DNA of 64,000 nt from NCBI RefSeq assembly GCF_028453695.1, contig NC_135778.1, positions 12,956,244 to 13,020,243 of the forward strand, read 5' to 3'. Source of the DNA: Augochlora pura (lineage: Eukaryota; Arthropoda; Insecta; Hymenoptera; Halictidae). Position numbers and translations under genes: made by a program. Positions 34,361 through 44,027 of this stretch are shown piece by piece. How positions within the stretch are numbered: position 1 is the stretch's first letter; the number at the start of each line of letters is the position of its first letter. The notes below the pieces were generated by a model, which saw nothing but the letters and a program-made list of their open reading frames with translations, did no database searches and was not told where the DNA came from.

Positions 34361-35553
34361 TACCGGGTGTTGGGGCGTCACGGCGTCGATCAGTATTAGC
34401 GACGAAGTATGACGCTATAGGTGTGGACTGTATAAAATGTTGACTTGGAATTTAACTCACAAAACTTATTTAGCCTACTATAATACACTTTGGTCTTAGG
34501 TTTTAGAATTCTACGACAGCTCTATCGTCTGTATCTATGCTACGTGTTCTATACTATGTTCGATTCTATTACCTGTTCGAATCTGATCTCTATTCGATTC
34601 TGTTATCGTCGCACTAGCTTTTACTAAAGCTCGGTCGCAGGATAAATTTGGTAGAGGTGGAAAAAATGTCTGAGTAGGGATAGGAAGAAACTCTGTAGTA
34701 GGGGGTGGTTTCGCAACGTTTGACAGGGATTTCTTCCAGGTCTGACTCTACCGTAAAAATAGCCGTTCGCGGAACTAAGAATTTAGGAACCCCCGAGGTT
34801 TATGATGCCAGCATTTGCTATTGAGTCCGAAAACAAGAGATTGTAAACCGATAAAATATGCGTCGCGCGAAATATTAAAATTACTTGATCGTTCGGTTCC
34901 TCAAAAATAGCCTTTTACCATTACTAGCACCATAAACTGTAAATTGGTCTTCCTTATTTAAAGATCGTTCTTGAGGCCCTATGTCCAGGACTCAGCACCG
35001 GGCGTACCACAATTATTGACACTCCGGGAAATGAGGGGTTCCTGAGGCCATTTCAAGTAACCTTTTCCTTTGCTAAAATACAATCCATGATATTGTTAAC
35101 GAGTTATTAATGAAAAAACAGTGGGGAATGAGAGGCAAGCGCGCGAGATTCAATCTGCTACTACGCGCGTAAGCCACCGAGCTGAAGCCTATCTTACTCC
35201 GGGAAACGACGGAAAGAGAGAGCTGGGTTCAGACTTTGAGCCGCGTTCGAACTAACGAACAAAGATTTTATGAATTTTCTATTAATTTCAAAAGTTTAAC
35301 AAATATTCTTAATAAAAAAACGCATCTATTCAGTTGATCCAGAAGTTGCGATTCACATATATAAAACGGCATAGGTGACACTAACGTTTACTATCGTAAC
35401 CCTTAACGCAACCCTTGACATAACCTCAGACGGTGCAACAGGTAAACCTGACGTAACATGAAACCCAGCATCACGTGAGCCCGACATAACCTGACGGTGA
35501 CTCATCCTGCCTGACATATCTCGGAGTTTGAATGATTTTGGTACACCCTGTAT
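34361..35553. mobile_element. TA-flanked inverted-repeat element split by a solo LTR
   Basis: Removing the LTR and one copy of its CCGGG duplication joins TATACCGGG directly to CGTACCACAATTATTGACAC and TCCGGGAAATG. The right end (ATATCTCGGAGTTTGAATG, then ATTTTGGTACACCCTGTATA) is the inverted counterpart, giving degenerate terminal repeats of about 40 bp flanked by TA. The restored element would be about 560 bp. The interior contains AACGAGTTATTAATG and GAATGAGAGGCAAGCGCGCG, motifs shared with the fragments near 37568 and 52319. There is no coding frame; it is non-autonomous. Confidence 0.8.
34368..34997 (+). mobile_element. Solo LTR, copy 2, with CCGGG target duplication
   Basis: A 630-bp LTR starts TGTTGGGGCGTCACGGCGTC and ends CCTATGTCCAGGACTCAGCA. 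It is flanked by CCGGG at 34363-34367 and 34998-35002, a perfect 5-bp duplication. It is in opposite orientation to the copy at 1982-2651. A TATA-like GACTGTATAAAATG lies near 34427 and would suit an LTR promoter. Compared with copy 1 it lacks roughly 40-45 bp near its 3' part, where copy 1 has a GGCCTGAAGGCCCAAGGC block. No internal retrotransposon sequence is attached. Confidence 0.93.
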
Positions 35554-37430
35554 AATTGCTAAATATCGCTTTGTTTGTTACAAGTCCAAGCGAATTAATT
35601 TAAGCTACCCTAAACAATTTGAAAGTAATTTTTCTCATCAACGAAATTCACGTATTTAAAATTGTTAAGAAGACTGAAATGGCGACTTTTGTGTACTAGA
35701 ATAAGCAATAAATTATTTAAGTAGCAGGTCAAAATTCTTATATAGTTTATAGCTTGAGTATTGGTACGTAACTTGTTTGGTATGTGTTTGAATGAGTTTT
35801 ATCCTGTTACATATAATTTGGTATTCCCTGCAGCAACTTGGAGAATCCATAAGTAGCTGCGACTTTTCCAGTTTGCTTGCGTCTATGGACTCGAAGGCAT
35901 AAACAAGCTGAATGACCTTCCACTTTAATCTCCCAAGGGAAATATCTTAAAAAATACGAAAAAATACTTGAAGACGTGCAGATATGGAAGACCGGTTTCA
36001 TATATTTTATGAAGCACAGTTTCAGGACAGAAAACGAGGAGAGGACTGTACAGTAGGGTTGACCTTATTTTTCGACTATTTGAATTTTCGTCGAGCTGCT
36101 CTCAAAATTATAGGACTAGATGAAAAATAACCTATGCAAAGTCTGAGAACATGTTGCAGCATACATAATATGAATAAAAAGTAATTTTAAAATAATTAAG
36201 GAGGAGTAAGAAATTATTGTATAATTTAATATAATATATGATATAATATAATATTCTCATTGCATTAAAACGTGTATAACCAAGGTCCACCCTACTGTAT
36301 AATGATAGACGTATTAAAAGATTTTTGTTACAACTCGTATGCTCATCTTAAAAGCCCTAATTTCTTAAAAGATAAAGTACTGTACGTTATTTGCCAGAAA
36401 TAGAAAATTTCAGGCATTACCGATTTACCTGCCGCTTCTTCGAAAAATCGATTACCGTGTATCGCGTGGCGTCGATAGTTCGCAAACACAGACATTTATG
36501 AAGCCTATGAAAATTTCAGCGGAACCCGCTGCTGCACACGCATCGGGCACCGATCCGACGTGTACACGCGCCCGTTATTTATCTGCGCTCCGCGAGTGCG
36601 GTTCTCCTGGTGGACGCGGAAAACACCGCTATTATGAATAACCGATGGAAACCATGAACGGGACCTCGCGCCGGTTTCCCTCGATTTCGTGTTAAACGCG
36701 CGAGCCGTGCCATTGTAAAAACAACCGAGTGCTTCGCTTGCATTATTTCGCCTCGATGCCCGGCTATCCGCGGCGATAACGGTCGCGTATAGAGTGCGCG
36801 ATGAATTTAATTCGAGTCGCGAGCTCTCCCAACAACGCCCACGCGGCTGACGGTAATAAATGATAATTGAGGAGCCAGCCTGTGAGCGGAGCCAAAGGCA
36901 GCGTCTGCAGTCGCTGCGGAGGCGCGGCGCACGGAAACTACGATGTTGCCATCGGTTCTTGGTATTACGGATTCTAGGGCATGCCGGATTATCCATGGGC
37001 TGGATTATTTGATCATCCTAATTATGGATAACCCAGAAACAAGAGACCACGATCGAACCAACTCAGAACACAGAGACTCGAATTACATAGCCGCGCGGCT
37101 GCTAGAGTTGAAGTGGATCAACTGCGGACCCATGGAATTGAATCGGGCCGACGCGGGGGATCTAGTCGATTTACGCTCGAAGGAGAGTTTGGGGGTCGGT
37201 GGACAATGTCCAGGTTGCCAAACCCGGCGATACGTGTTTCGGAGATCAATTTGCATGAGTCCAAGATCAGTACACGAGGGATTCTTTGTTATCTCAGGCG
37301 TCAACTATCAAGCATCTTTAAACTCGTGTATGTAATTTCAAGAATCTTAAAACCCGTATTTGAGGATCAATGAAATCCAAATTATAGCATGATACAAATT
37401 CTCCCATTGCACAAGATGGAGGTCGAAAAA
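35554..37430. other. Gene-free stretch with a GC-rich block at 36.5-37.35 kb
   Basis: 35554-36480 is AT-rich, including short TATAATATAA repeats near 36225-36255. In 36500-37350 a 163-codon minus frame (36505-36996) and a 130-codon plus frame (36943-37335) are both arginine and serine rich, overlapped by other frames and lacking recognisable domains. I do not call them. No repeat ends. Confidence 0.5.
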
Positions 37431-37539
37431 TCTATACCTAAGGCTATACCCAAACTGGAAATATAAAAGTCTATGAATGCTGACCGTCGAAATTTAAATT
37501 CTAACTTTGAAGATCCATGTCAGAAAATCTATATTCTTT

Positions 37540-37815
37540 TTAGTTTAAAACTTCGACAATTGAAAAACAGTGACCAATGAAAGGCAAGCTCAGCTAGCGC
37601 GATGCGATCGTGCTAATGTGCAAGCTTGAGCTTCATGCGCTCGTTGATTCGGTGACTTTGCGTCAGCCGATCTCGCCTCTCATTGGTCAGTATATATCGT
37701 TAATAACTCGTAAACAAAGCCGTGGATCGCATTTTTGCTAAGAAATAAATTTTTGAAATGACTTCAGAAACGTCTCATTTCCCGATTATGAGTGACTTTT
37801 GGGACATGATGTATA
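37540..37815. mobile_element. Degraded relative of the 34361-35553 element
   Basis: CAGTGACCAATGAAAGGCAA (37569) and the inverted CTCGCCTCTCATTGGTCAGT (37673), followed by CGTTAATAACTCGTAAAC, reproduce the interior motifs of the 34361 element (AACGAGTTATTAATG, GAATGAGAGGCAAGC). The outward sequence ends GTCTCATTTCCCGATTATGA then GTGACTTTTGGGACATGAT, like that element's terminus. The left terminal part is too decayed to delimit. Confidence 0.5.
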
Positions 37816-38117
37816 TTAAAGCTATATTAACACGTTCTGTGCTACGTGTACCATCGACGGTACATGCTTACACGTTTATTTAATACGCTGAAAAATAATA
37901 TATAACAAGCCTAGAATTCAAGAATTCCCACCACAAGAATGGATAGTAATGAGATTATTTTATTATTACATATACGATAATTGAATTGCTTATTTTGAAA
38001 GTGGTGTTAGTCCATTTAAAAAAAAAATGAGATATTATGTAATTCATGCTGAATTCAATGTAAATTTTTTATGTATAACTAGTCCGTGTTTAATTTTTCC
38101 GCAATGAATGCGGAAAT

Positions 38118-38560
38118 TTAGGAATGTGGAATGGGGGAATGTGGAATGTAGGAATGTTTGAATTTGAGAATATACATTCCACAGGATGTATGGATGTCCA
38201 TAGATGTAGAGGTTGAAGGTGCCTGAACCATATAGGTTTGAAATGAATCGGACTGGTCCATGCATGTTGAGCCTGAGGGTGCCTGAACCAAAGAAGTTTG
38301 TCTTGAATTGGACTGGTCCATGAATGCAGAAGTTGAATGGGTTTCTGTTACCTGTCACTGGGAAGCTCTCTTACGCACACTTTCTTTGCGGAAATATGAC
38401 GTAATATCGCACTTTGAACAAAATATATCACCAACGCTCACCACTTTTCTAAAAATGTTTGAAAATTCCGTAGCCTGAAGTGATGTACGTACTATCTTCC
38501 TCTGACCACGCACTGTTCGAAGTGCCCGATTACAAGCATATACCTTGTAACGAGACTTTT
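38118..38560 (-). pseudogene. Unassigned protein relic with a Cys-pair motif and 20-residue repeats
   Basis: On the minus strand one frame stays open from about 38560 to 38118 with one TGA near 38356. The first part contains QATEFSNIFRKVV, then DIFCSKCDITSYFRKESVRK, a C-x2-C arrangement like the start of BED/CGGBP-type zinc fingers. The histidines expected after it are not preserved. The second part carries two and a half units of a roughly 20-residue repeat (MDQSNSRQTSLVQAPSGST, MDQSDSFQTYMVQAPSTST). At DNA level the repeat is 60 bp, which preserves the frame. I infer a transposase or accessory-protein remnant; no function is assigned. Confidence 0.4.
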
Positions 38561-38760
38561 AGACATTTTGCAAATGTTTGAAATGCGTGCGATTGAAATG
38601 TTACTTCTTTGGAGTATATACTGCAAAGTATATACCAGATGTATATACAAAATCGTGTGAAAATATACAAAAGAGTGAACGTTCGCGACGTGTGCCGTTG
38701 GACGAGTCGCAATCATGTAAAGTTTCCTTATAAATAAAATGTGTTTTCGAAAAAAGAACT

Positions 38761-38846
38761 TAGCCTCCAACGGGATTTGAACCCTAGCCCAGCAGCACCG
38801 AAATCGTACGCTCTAACTATTGTGCTAACCGATTGAGTTGTAATGA
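38761..38846 (-). tRNA. tRNA-like pseudogene or tRNA-derived segment
   Basis: Read on the minus strand, the T-arm/B-box region is clear (AGGGTTCAAATCCCGTTGGA) and is followed by a seven-base GAGGC-type 3' acceptor half. Upstream lies a D-arm/A-box-like CTCAATCGGTTAGCACAATA then GTTAGAGCG. GTTAGCACAATAGTTAGAGC looks like a D-arm with a 12-base duplication of GTTAG-containing sequence. The anticodon arm is poor (GTACGATTTCGGTGC) and the 5' acceptor half does not pair with the 3' half. I therefore call it a tRNA pseudogene or a SINE-like tRNA-derived head, not a working tRNA. Confidence 0.5.
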
Positions 38847-39721
38847 GCGAAAACATTTCGGCATACATTCCGCTCGTTACAATTTTTATGTTCGCTTAAT
38901 TTGCATTTTCGGGGTTAAAAAATTATTTGTTTCGATGCAATAACGTTTTAAATTACTTAATCCACACTCGCGGTAAACTAAAAAAGTAGTAGCTTCATTC
39001 TGACAGCAAAAAACATCGACACATTGGGTTTTCATTTTTTTTGACGATGTTGCAGGTTAGCAAAAAATCTGAGCAAAATTGAGTACACGAGCCGTGATAG
39101 TACCTTATCAGGGAATTAATATAAAAGTGTTGAATATAATATAAAAGTGAGAAATCTTCAATTTTCCGATTTTTTGGGGTTTTATCATTTTTGATATTAT
39201 ATTCACAGCTTGCAACTGAAAAATCTGAAAAAGTTCTATAACATGCGGCTTAATGTCCAAAATAAGCCAGATTTTTTTCGAAATTTTAGAAAGCCGCTAC
39301 AGGTGGAAAAATGCCGGAAAACCGCGAAATCTGAAATCTAACTACCCTCACGGACAAGTTACAGGGTTAAAATTTTGCACAGATGAGTTTTTATTGGTCA
39401 GCTATTGAACGGTGTATGACTAATTGAAAAACCTCTAAGGGCAGTTTTGACCATCTTAATCGTCTATGCCCTTTATATATAAATTACATATTGATAAAAC
39501 AGTAGAAACATTATCAGACTCCATATAATTTGCCTAAATCTTTTAATTCACAGATATGTTAACCTTTAATTTTTTCGAAACAAGAGAAAATGGACTTACA
39601 CCACTTTCAAAATAAACGGTCCAATTAATTGTTACATACAGTATACCAAGTTTTAGTAAAATAATAAATGAGTAGATTGAAAAGTCGTGTAAACGGAAGG
39701 AGTCGGTATGGAACGTGTTAA

Positions 39722-42300
39722 AACTACATTGAACAAATCAAGAGAGTCTAAAATATTACGTAATTATCTCACACGTTCGTTCATCGATCGCAGAACGATT
39801 CATCGCGATTGGTAAATAGCTGTACACCGGCGGAGAGATACGAGGTCCGTTCTTTTCTCTTGTACACGAGGGAACAGTGATCATTTCTATGCAGCGACGT
39901 AGGTAGGGTAATAACGATCGCTCACGTCCCATCACGATCGTTCAGGAAAAACCAGCCAGGACTTATCGGAAATATCGCTTATCGATACTTTTTTAATGTC
40001 ACGGACGCGGCAGCGCAGCAGAAACAGGATAATACTTGGAGATCGGCGAAAGACGGGTTAAAGGGACGAACGGTTTTCGCTCCAGCTGTTTCTAATCGGC
40101 CAGAAGAATATCGCTGCGGCACTGAATGCGAGCATTGCCTAGCCCTCCTTAGAGAGAACGTCGAACAAAAACACGGCATCGTGGTTTCTCGTTCGCGGGT
40201 TCTTTGAGAATGCAGCTATCGAGAGCAAGAAGGAATCGATCGCTGATGTAACGCTGATGTAACGCAACCGCAATTATACTTTGTCTTGGTGTTCTTTAGC
40301 TTCTCGTGATGGAAATAAATAAAGAACAGAGATAGCATCAAGTTCACATATTACTGTATGCATATAAATTTATCTATTGTCTATAACTTTATTCTGGCTA
40401 TAACTGGCTATAACTGATATTGTATTTTAACAGAAAAATACTTTGTGGTAATGGTTCTGGTTTCTTGGTAGTTTGTGAATTAGTATTCAGTTTTATAACT
40501 AACTCATGACACTTGAGCTATCAAATAAATAAACTGCGGATTTTATGCGTTTGTAATGACAATAGATAGATCAAATATGAAAGAATAAATGTATTGAAAA
40601 ATTCAGATACATTGTTGGATTAAATCTATAACTATTAAGGAAGGAAATAAGTGAATGGGTTAAAATTGTAGACTTCGTCTTCAAATATATCGGAATCTTT
40701 TCACATAAAATTTTGTCTTCTCCGTGTATTTTTTCAATAAATAAGAAATTGCGCTATTTAGTATTCATTTACTTTATTCAGATCCCATCTACGCTCTCCT
40801 TTTATTTTACCTGCATTAAAGATCATTTTATAACTCTAAAACGTGGATATCCTTTGTAATTGTACAATTGTATATGATCAGAAATTCTTCGTCAAAGATT
40901 GCCGCAAGAGAGCATAACTCTGAAAACTTTCGAACGTTTCGCAAATGCGACACATTAATTCATATTCCTCCGCCTCGCGTAATCGCAGAAGTTGTCAATT
41001 CTGGCACGAATAAGCGGAACAACTGCTGCGCGCCGTCGGCCGCACTTCGTCACCGAGAATATGTCTCTGTCCGTTCTGGAAACTGGCGTACACATTCGCG
41101 CGGGCGTGTGTACAAAGAAAAAATGAGCGCGCCTGGAGCCGGAATTCGCACCAAAAATGTTTCATACATCCTCGCCTGTGTACCCTTGTTCCATCCGAAC
41201 GAATGCATGGAAGAGTAGATACACACCGGTATCGGAGATATCGTTTAACGATACCGAGCCGATAGGATCGCGAATCGATGGACGAGCTCGTCGAAACCCC
41301 CTGTCAACCGAGGAACCGTTCATCCATAGGCAGGCCAGCGGATCTTCAAAAGCGTGCCCGGGGAATCACAGAAATGCACGGCGGCCCGGCCTGGCCCGAC
41401 CCCGGTCCGACAGTTCCAGTAACGCGATGAAAAACACGCGAGCCAGCGCGGCGCGCGGCGCGCTTGCTCATGGGAGAAAAAGTGTGTCGTCGACGAGCAC
41501 CGATGAGAAATATGGATAACGGGGGAAAAGCCGGCCGCGTTACGGTTCTATTAATCTCGCGGGTACGAGCGCCGCCGCCCGCCTCGCGAGGCAAAGAGCT
41601 CGCTAATTTTTGGGATTACCGCGACGTACACAACAGGTTGTTCTTAAAGCGCCGGCAACAGTTCCTGAGAGGCAGCTTCATAAAACAACTGCGAATATGC
41701 TGAAACCGAGATTCAGTAGTTGCCCGGCTGTGTACACTCGGCCGCGGTTCCGCCCTTTTCGATCTCGCTAATGTTTTCTTCTTCCTGTTTGCTATGCGGT
41801 TCGCTGCGGCGCTGCTCCGAGATCGCCGGACGGCCCGTGCGCGCTTTTTCGAGCACGTTCGATTTCTGAATTTTCCTCGCTACTCGTTTTACCCGTGTTT
41901 CGAGCACACTTGGCGCTTTTAATGCCGAATCCGACTATACGATAAATTTCATGAAATTAACGCGTTCGACGAAATAAAAATTGGAAGGTTTTATTTACGG
42001 ATTTGCTGTCGATGTTAATTCTAATGTAGGCCATGTTCGACCTTTTTGAGTACAAATTAATCCTTTTGTAGATACCATATATAAATTTCTGCAACATTTT
42101 GCAAATTAAATTGAGTTCGCCGCTAATCAGAGTAGGCTCCCTTCGGTTCGATTTTAACAAATAGGAATTTTAATACAAATATTTATAAACAAGCGAATTT
42201 AATTTATAGAAGGGCGAGTTTCATTCCCAAGGAGCTAAACAATACCAGAAGAAGGATTTGATTTGATTTGACAAAAGATAAATATGATCTACAAAAGAAT
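39722..42300. other. Gene-free stretch with a GC-rich block at 40.9-41.9 kb
   Basis: Two adjacent + frames (40868-41218, 41157-41519) and opposing minus frames in the CpG-rich part lack domains and overlap one another. The rest is AT-rich. No exons or terminal repeats recognised. Confidence 0.5.
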
Positions 42301-42354
42301 TTTGAGTACAAAAATGAATGGAACCTACGAAAGAATTAATCTCTATTTCAAAAC

Positions 42355-42594
42355 GTGTATAATACTCCTCCACAATCACCAGATCTAAATCAGATTGAAA
42401 AATTAGGGGATTACTTAGATCGTCGAATCAGGTTGTCGCCAATAAAGTCCGAAGAAGAATTAAAATTGCGATTAACCGAAGAATGGTCACGTATTCCATT
42501 AGAATATTTAAATAAAATTATTTATAGTATGCCTGAACGATTAAACCATGTAATTAGGCAAAAAGGCAATCCAACCGAACCGAACAGATTATAA
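42355..42594 (+). pseudogene. Tc1-like transposase, C-terminal relic
   Basis: The translation starts NTPPQSPDLNQIEKLGDYLD, the C-terminal catalytic motif of Tc1-family DD34E transposases (PPQSPDLNPIE...W). It keeps the SPDLN-x-IE signature with the final catalytic glutamate. It continues RRIRLSPIKSEEEL and ends IYSMPERLNHVIRQKGNPTE, the usual last helix and tail of the family, with TAA at 42592-42594. The conserved tryptophan after IE-x-L is replaced (LGDYL). A stop lies in frame at 42337-42339, and neither the DNA-binding domain nor the two upstream aspartates are present, so this is a 5'-truncated dead copy of about 80 of some 340 residues. Confidence 0.92.
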
Positions 42595-42832
42595 TTTATA
42601 AAGTGTCCGAATATTTTTCCGACGTCAACATTAAGCAATAGTTTATTTAATACCAATTAACAATAAAACTATACAAATTATGTAAATAGAACTTATGCTT
42701 GTAGAATCTAAAGTAAGTGTTTTGACTTATTAAAGAACAATAAATTCATTAATTCAACAATATACAAGTAAAGATACGGAGTAAAAATGTCTCAAATACG
42801 ATGGTGTCCGAATATTAATGCGGCCCACTTTA
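42595..42832. mobile_element. 3' non-coding part and right end of the Tc1 remnant
   Basis: Downstream of the transposase stop the sequence contains GTGTCCGAATATTTTTCCGA (42602) and, at the edge, GGTGTCCGAATATTAATGCG then GCCCACT followed by TTA. In the other orientation this reads AGTGGGCCGCATTAATATTC, close to a Tc1-type CAGT start next to TA. No left terminal repeat was found upstream, in agreement with the truncation. Confidence 0.6.
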
Positions 42833-43779
42833 AGTCTCCACGAGGACCACGCGGAAGCGAATTAAGTCCCAGAGTTTCGATATCCAGAAAGCGAATCTTT
42901 CTGGTTATTAGCCAATAAGTTCTGCAACATTGTGCAATAGGAATCTATCCGTGGGAATATCTATAAAGCTAGCTGCTGGTCGGGCTCGCATAAGACGTAC
43001 CCGTGAGGGAGTTTCCGTTCCGAATGGCTGACAGAACACCGCCTATCCCGGCGGACATATCGTTGCCTATTATCGCGTACCCTGCGGTTTTAACCTATCG
43101 TGGCGGTCGCATAAGAGTGCTAAGAGAAGTTTCGCCCTCGCTGCCGACGCGACGGTCTTTCCCTACCGTTTTCTGTACACCATCCCCTGCTAGATTTTGT
43201 CTCACGGCCGGCAGCTCTCGTTTCCGTCGCGATAACGGAGGCCTGTTTGTAGAACGCATTAGGCTCCTCCACTTTCCCCTGGATATACATATTTCGCTAC
43301 AACGCTGAATTCTCAGTTTCGCGGTGCCATCTGCGCCTATTTATCAAACGCGCGAACGATTATGGGAAAACTTCTCGGGTAATTATTGCGGAACGTGTTA
43401 GGGATCCCAGGTGATATTAAATCGCAGATTTAAGAACGTTTTCGGGAATGATTATTGTCGACTCGGATACTTTGTGCCTTATCTTGGCCCTCCGTTTCGA
43501 GTCTCGAATCTGTTAATAAGTTAGGAATTAATTTCTAAAAATATTTTAAACGATAATGCTGTTTCAATTAGCATTCCTAAATAACTGGTTTATGATTTAT
43601 CATTCTACAATTCATGATATAAAAATGTTTCTGTGAGAAATTCTTACTTCTAGTAGATTAAATCGTGTCACTCATGTACTGATTTAAAAATAGAGTAGCA
43701 GATAATTTAACTTAATTTTTCAATCTTAATTGCGTTATATAAAATAGTTTAATTAAAGCGTTATGTCAAGGTTATGTAA
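42833..43779. other. Gene-free stretch
   Basis: The 101-codon + frame at 43003-43308 lies in GC-rich DNA and shows no domain. Nothing else recognised. Confidence 0.55.
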
Positions 43780-44027
43780 TTAACCCTTTGCACTCGAAGC
43801 CATTTTAAGTGATAACCTGAACAAATTTTCCTGGCTCATAGTATTTCTATTCTATGTAACAAAGTGCACTTTTATGCATACAAAATTGATTTTTCTGATT
43901 CCTACCAAGAATTTTACTCCTTAACAATTTTTTAAATCTAAGCTTTTTTGGTATAAAAATTATCTTAGGACGTGGTAGAACAATTTTAGTGGTGCCGAAG
44001 TGTCACCGCTCGAGTGCAAAGGGTTAA
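43780..44027. mobile_element. Family A MITE, copy 8
   Basis: It starts TTAACCCTTTGCACTCGAAG at 43780 and ends CACCGCTCGAGTGCAAAGGG plus TTAA at 44024-44027. About 248 bp with both ends intact: the best reference copy of family A in the window. TTCTATTCTATGTAACAAAG and GTGCACTTTTATGCATA are shared with copy 3. Confidence 0.92.

Larger units (their letters stand above)
37980..39625. mobile_element. TA-flanked DNA transposon, copy 2 (1.65 kb, composite interior)
   Basis: The right end CCACTTTCAAAATAAACGGT then CCAAT and the left end CTTATTTTGAAAGTGGTGTT match the termini of the 5542-6573 copy. The left end has lost a few bases (ATTGAATTGCTTATTTTG instead of ATTGGACCGTTTATTTTG). TA at 37978-37979 and 39626-39627 flank it. 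About 120 bp on the left (to ACTAGTCCGTGTTTAATTTT) and 150 bp on the right are shared. The middle 38.1-39.45 kb is unrelated to copy 1 and holds a protein relic, a tRNA-like segment and unassigned AT-rich sequence. It sits inside a family B MITE. Confidence 0.85.
37827..39721. mobile_element. Family B MITE, copy 2, interrupted by a transposon
   Basis: The left part begins TTAACACGTTCTGTGCTACG at 37827 and runs to the TA at 37978. The right part resumes at 39628 (ATTGTTACATACAGTATACC) and ends GGAACGTG plus TTAA at 39718-39721. With the insert and one TA removed it is about 247 bp, equal to the intact copy at 19164-19412, and aligns with it across the junction. Confidence 0.88.

Noticed and set aside
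36505..36996. 163-codon minus frame
   Set aside because: Arginine and serine rich product of a CpG-rich block with no recognised domain or splice-site support.
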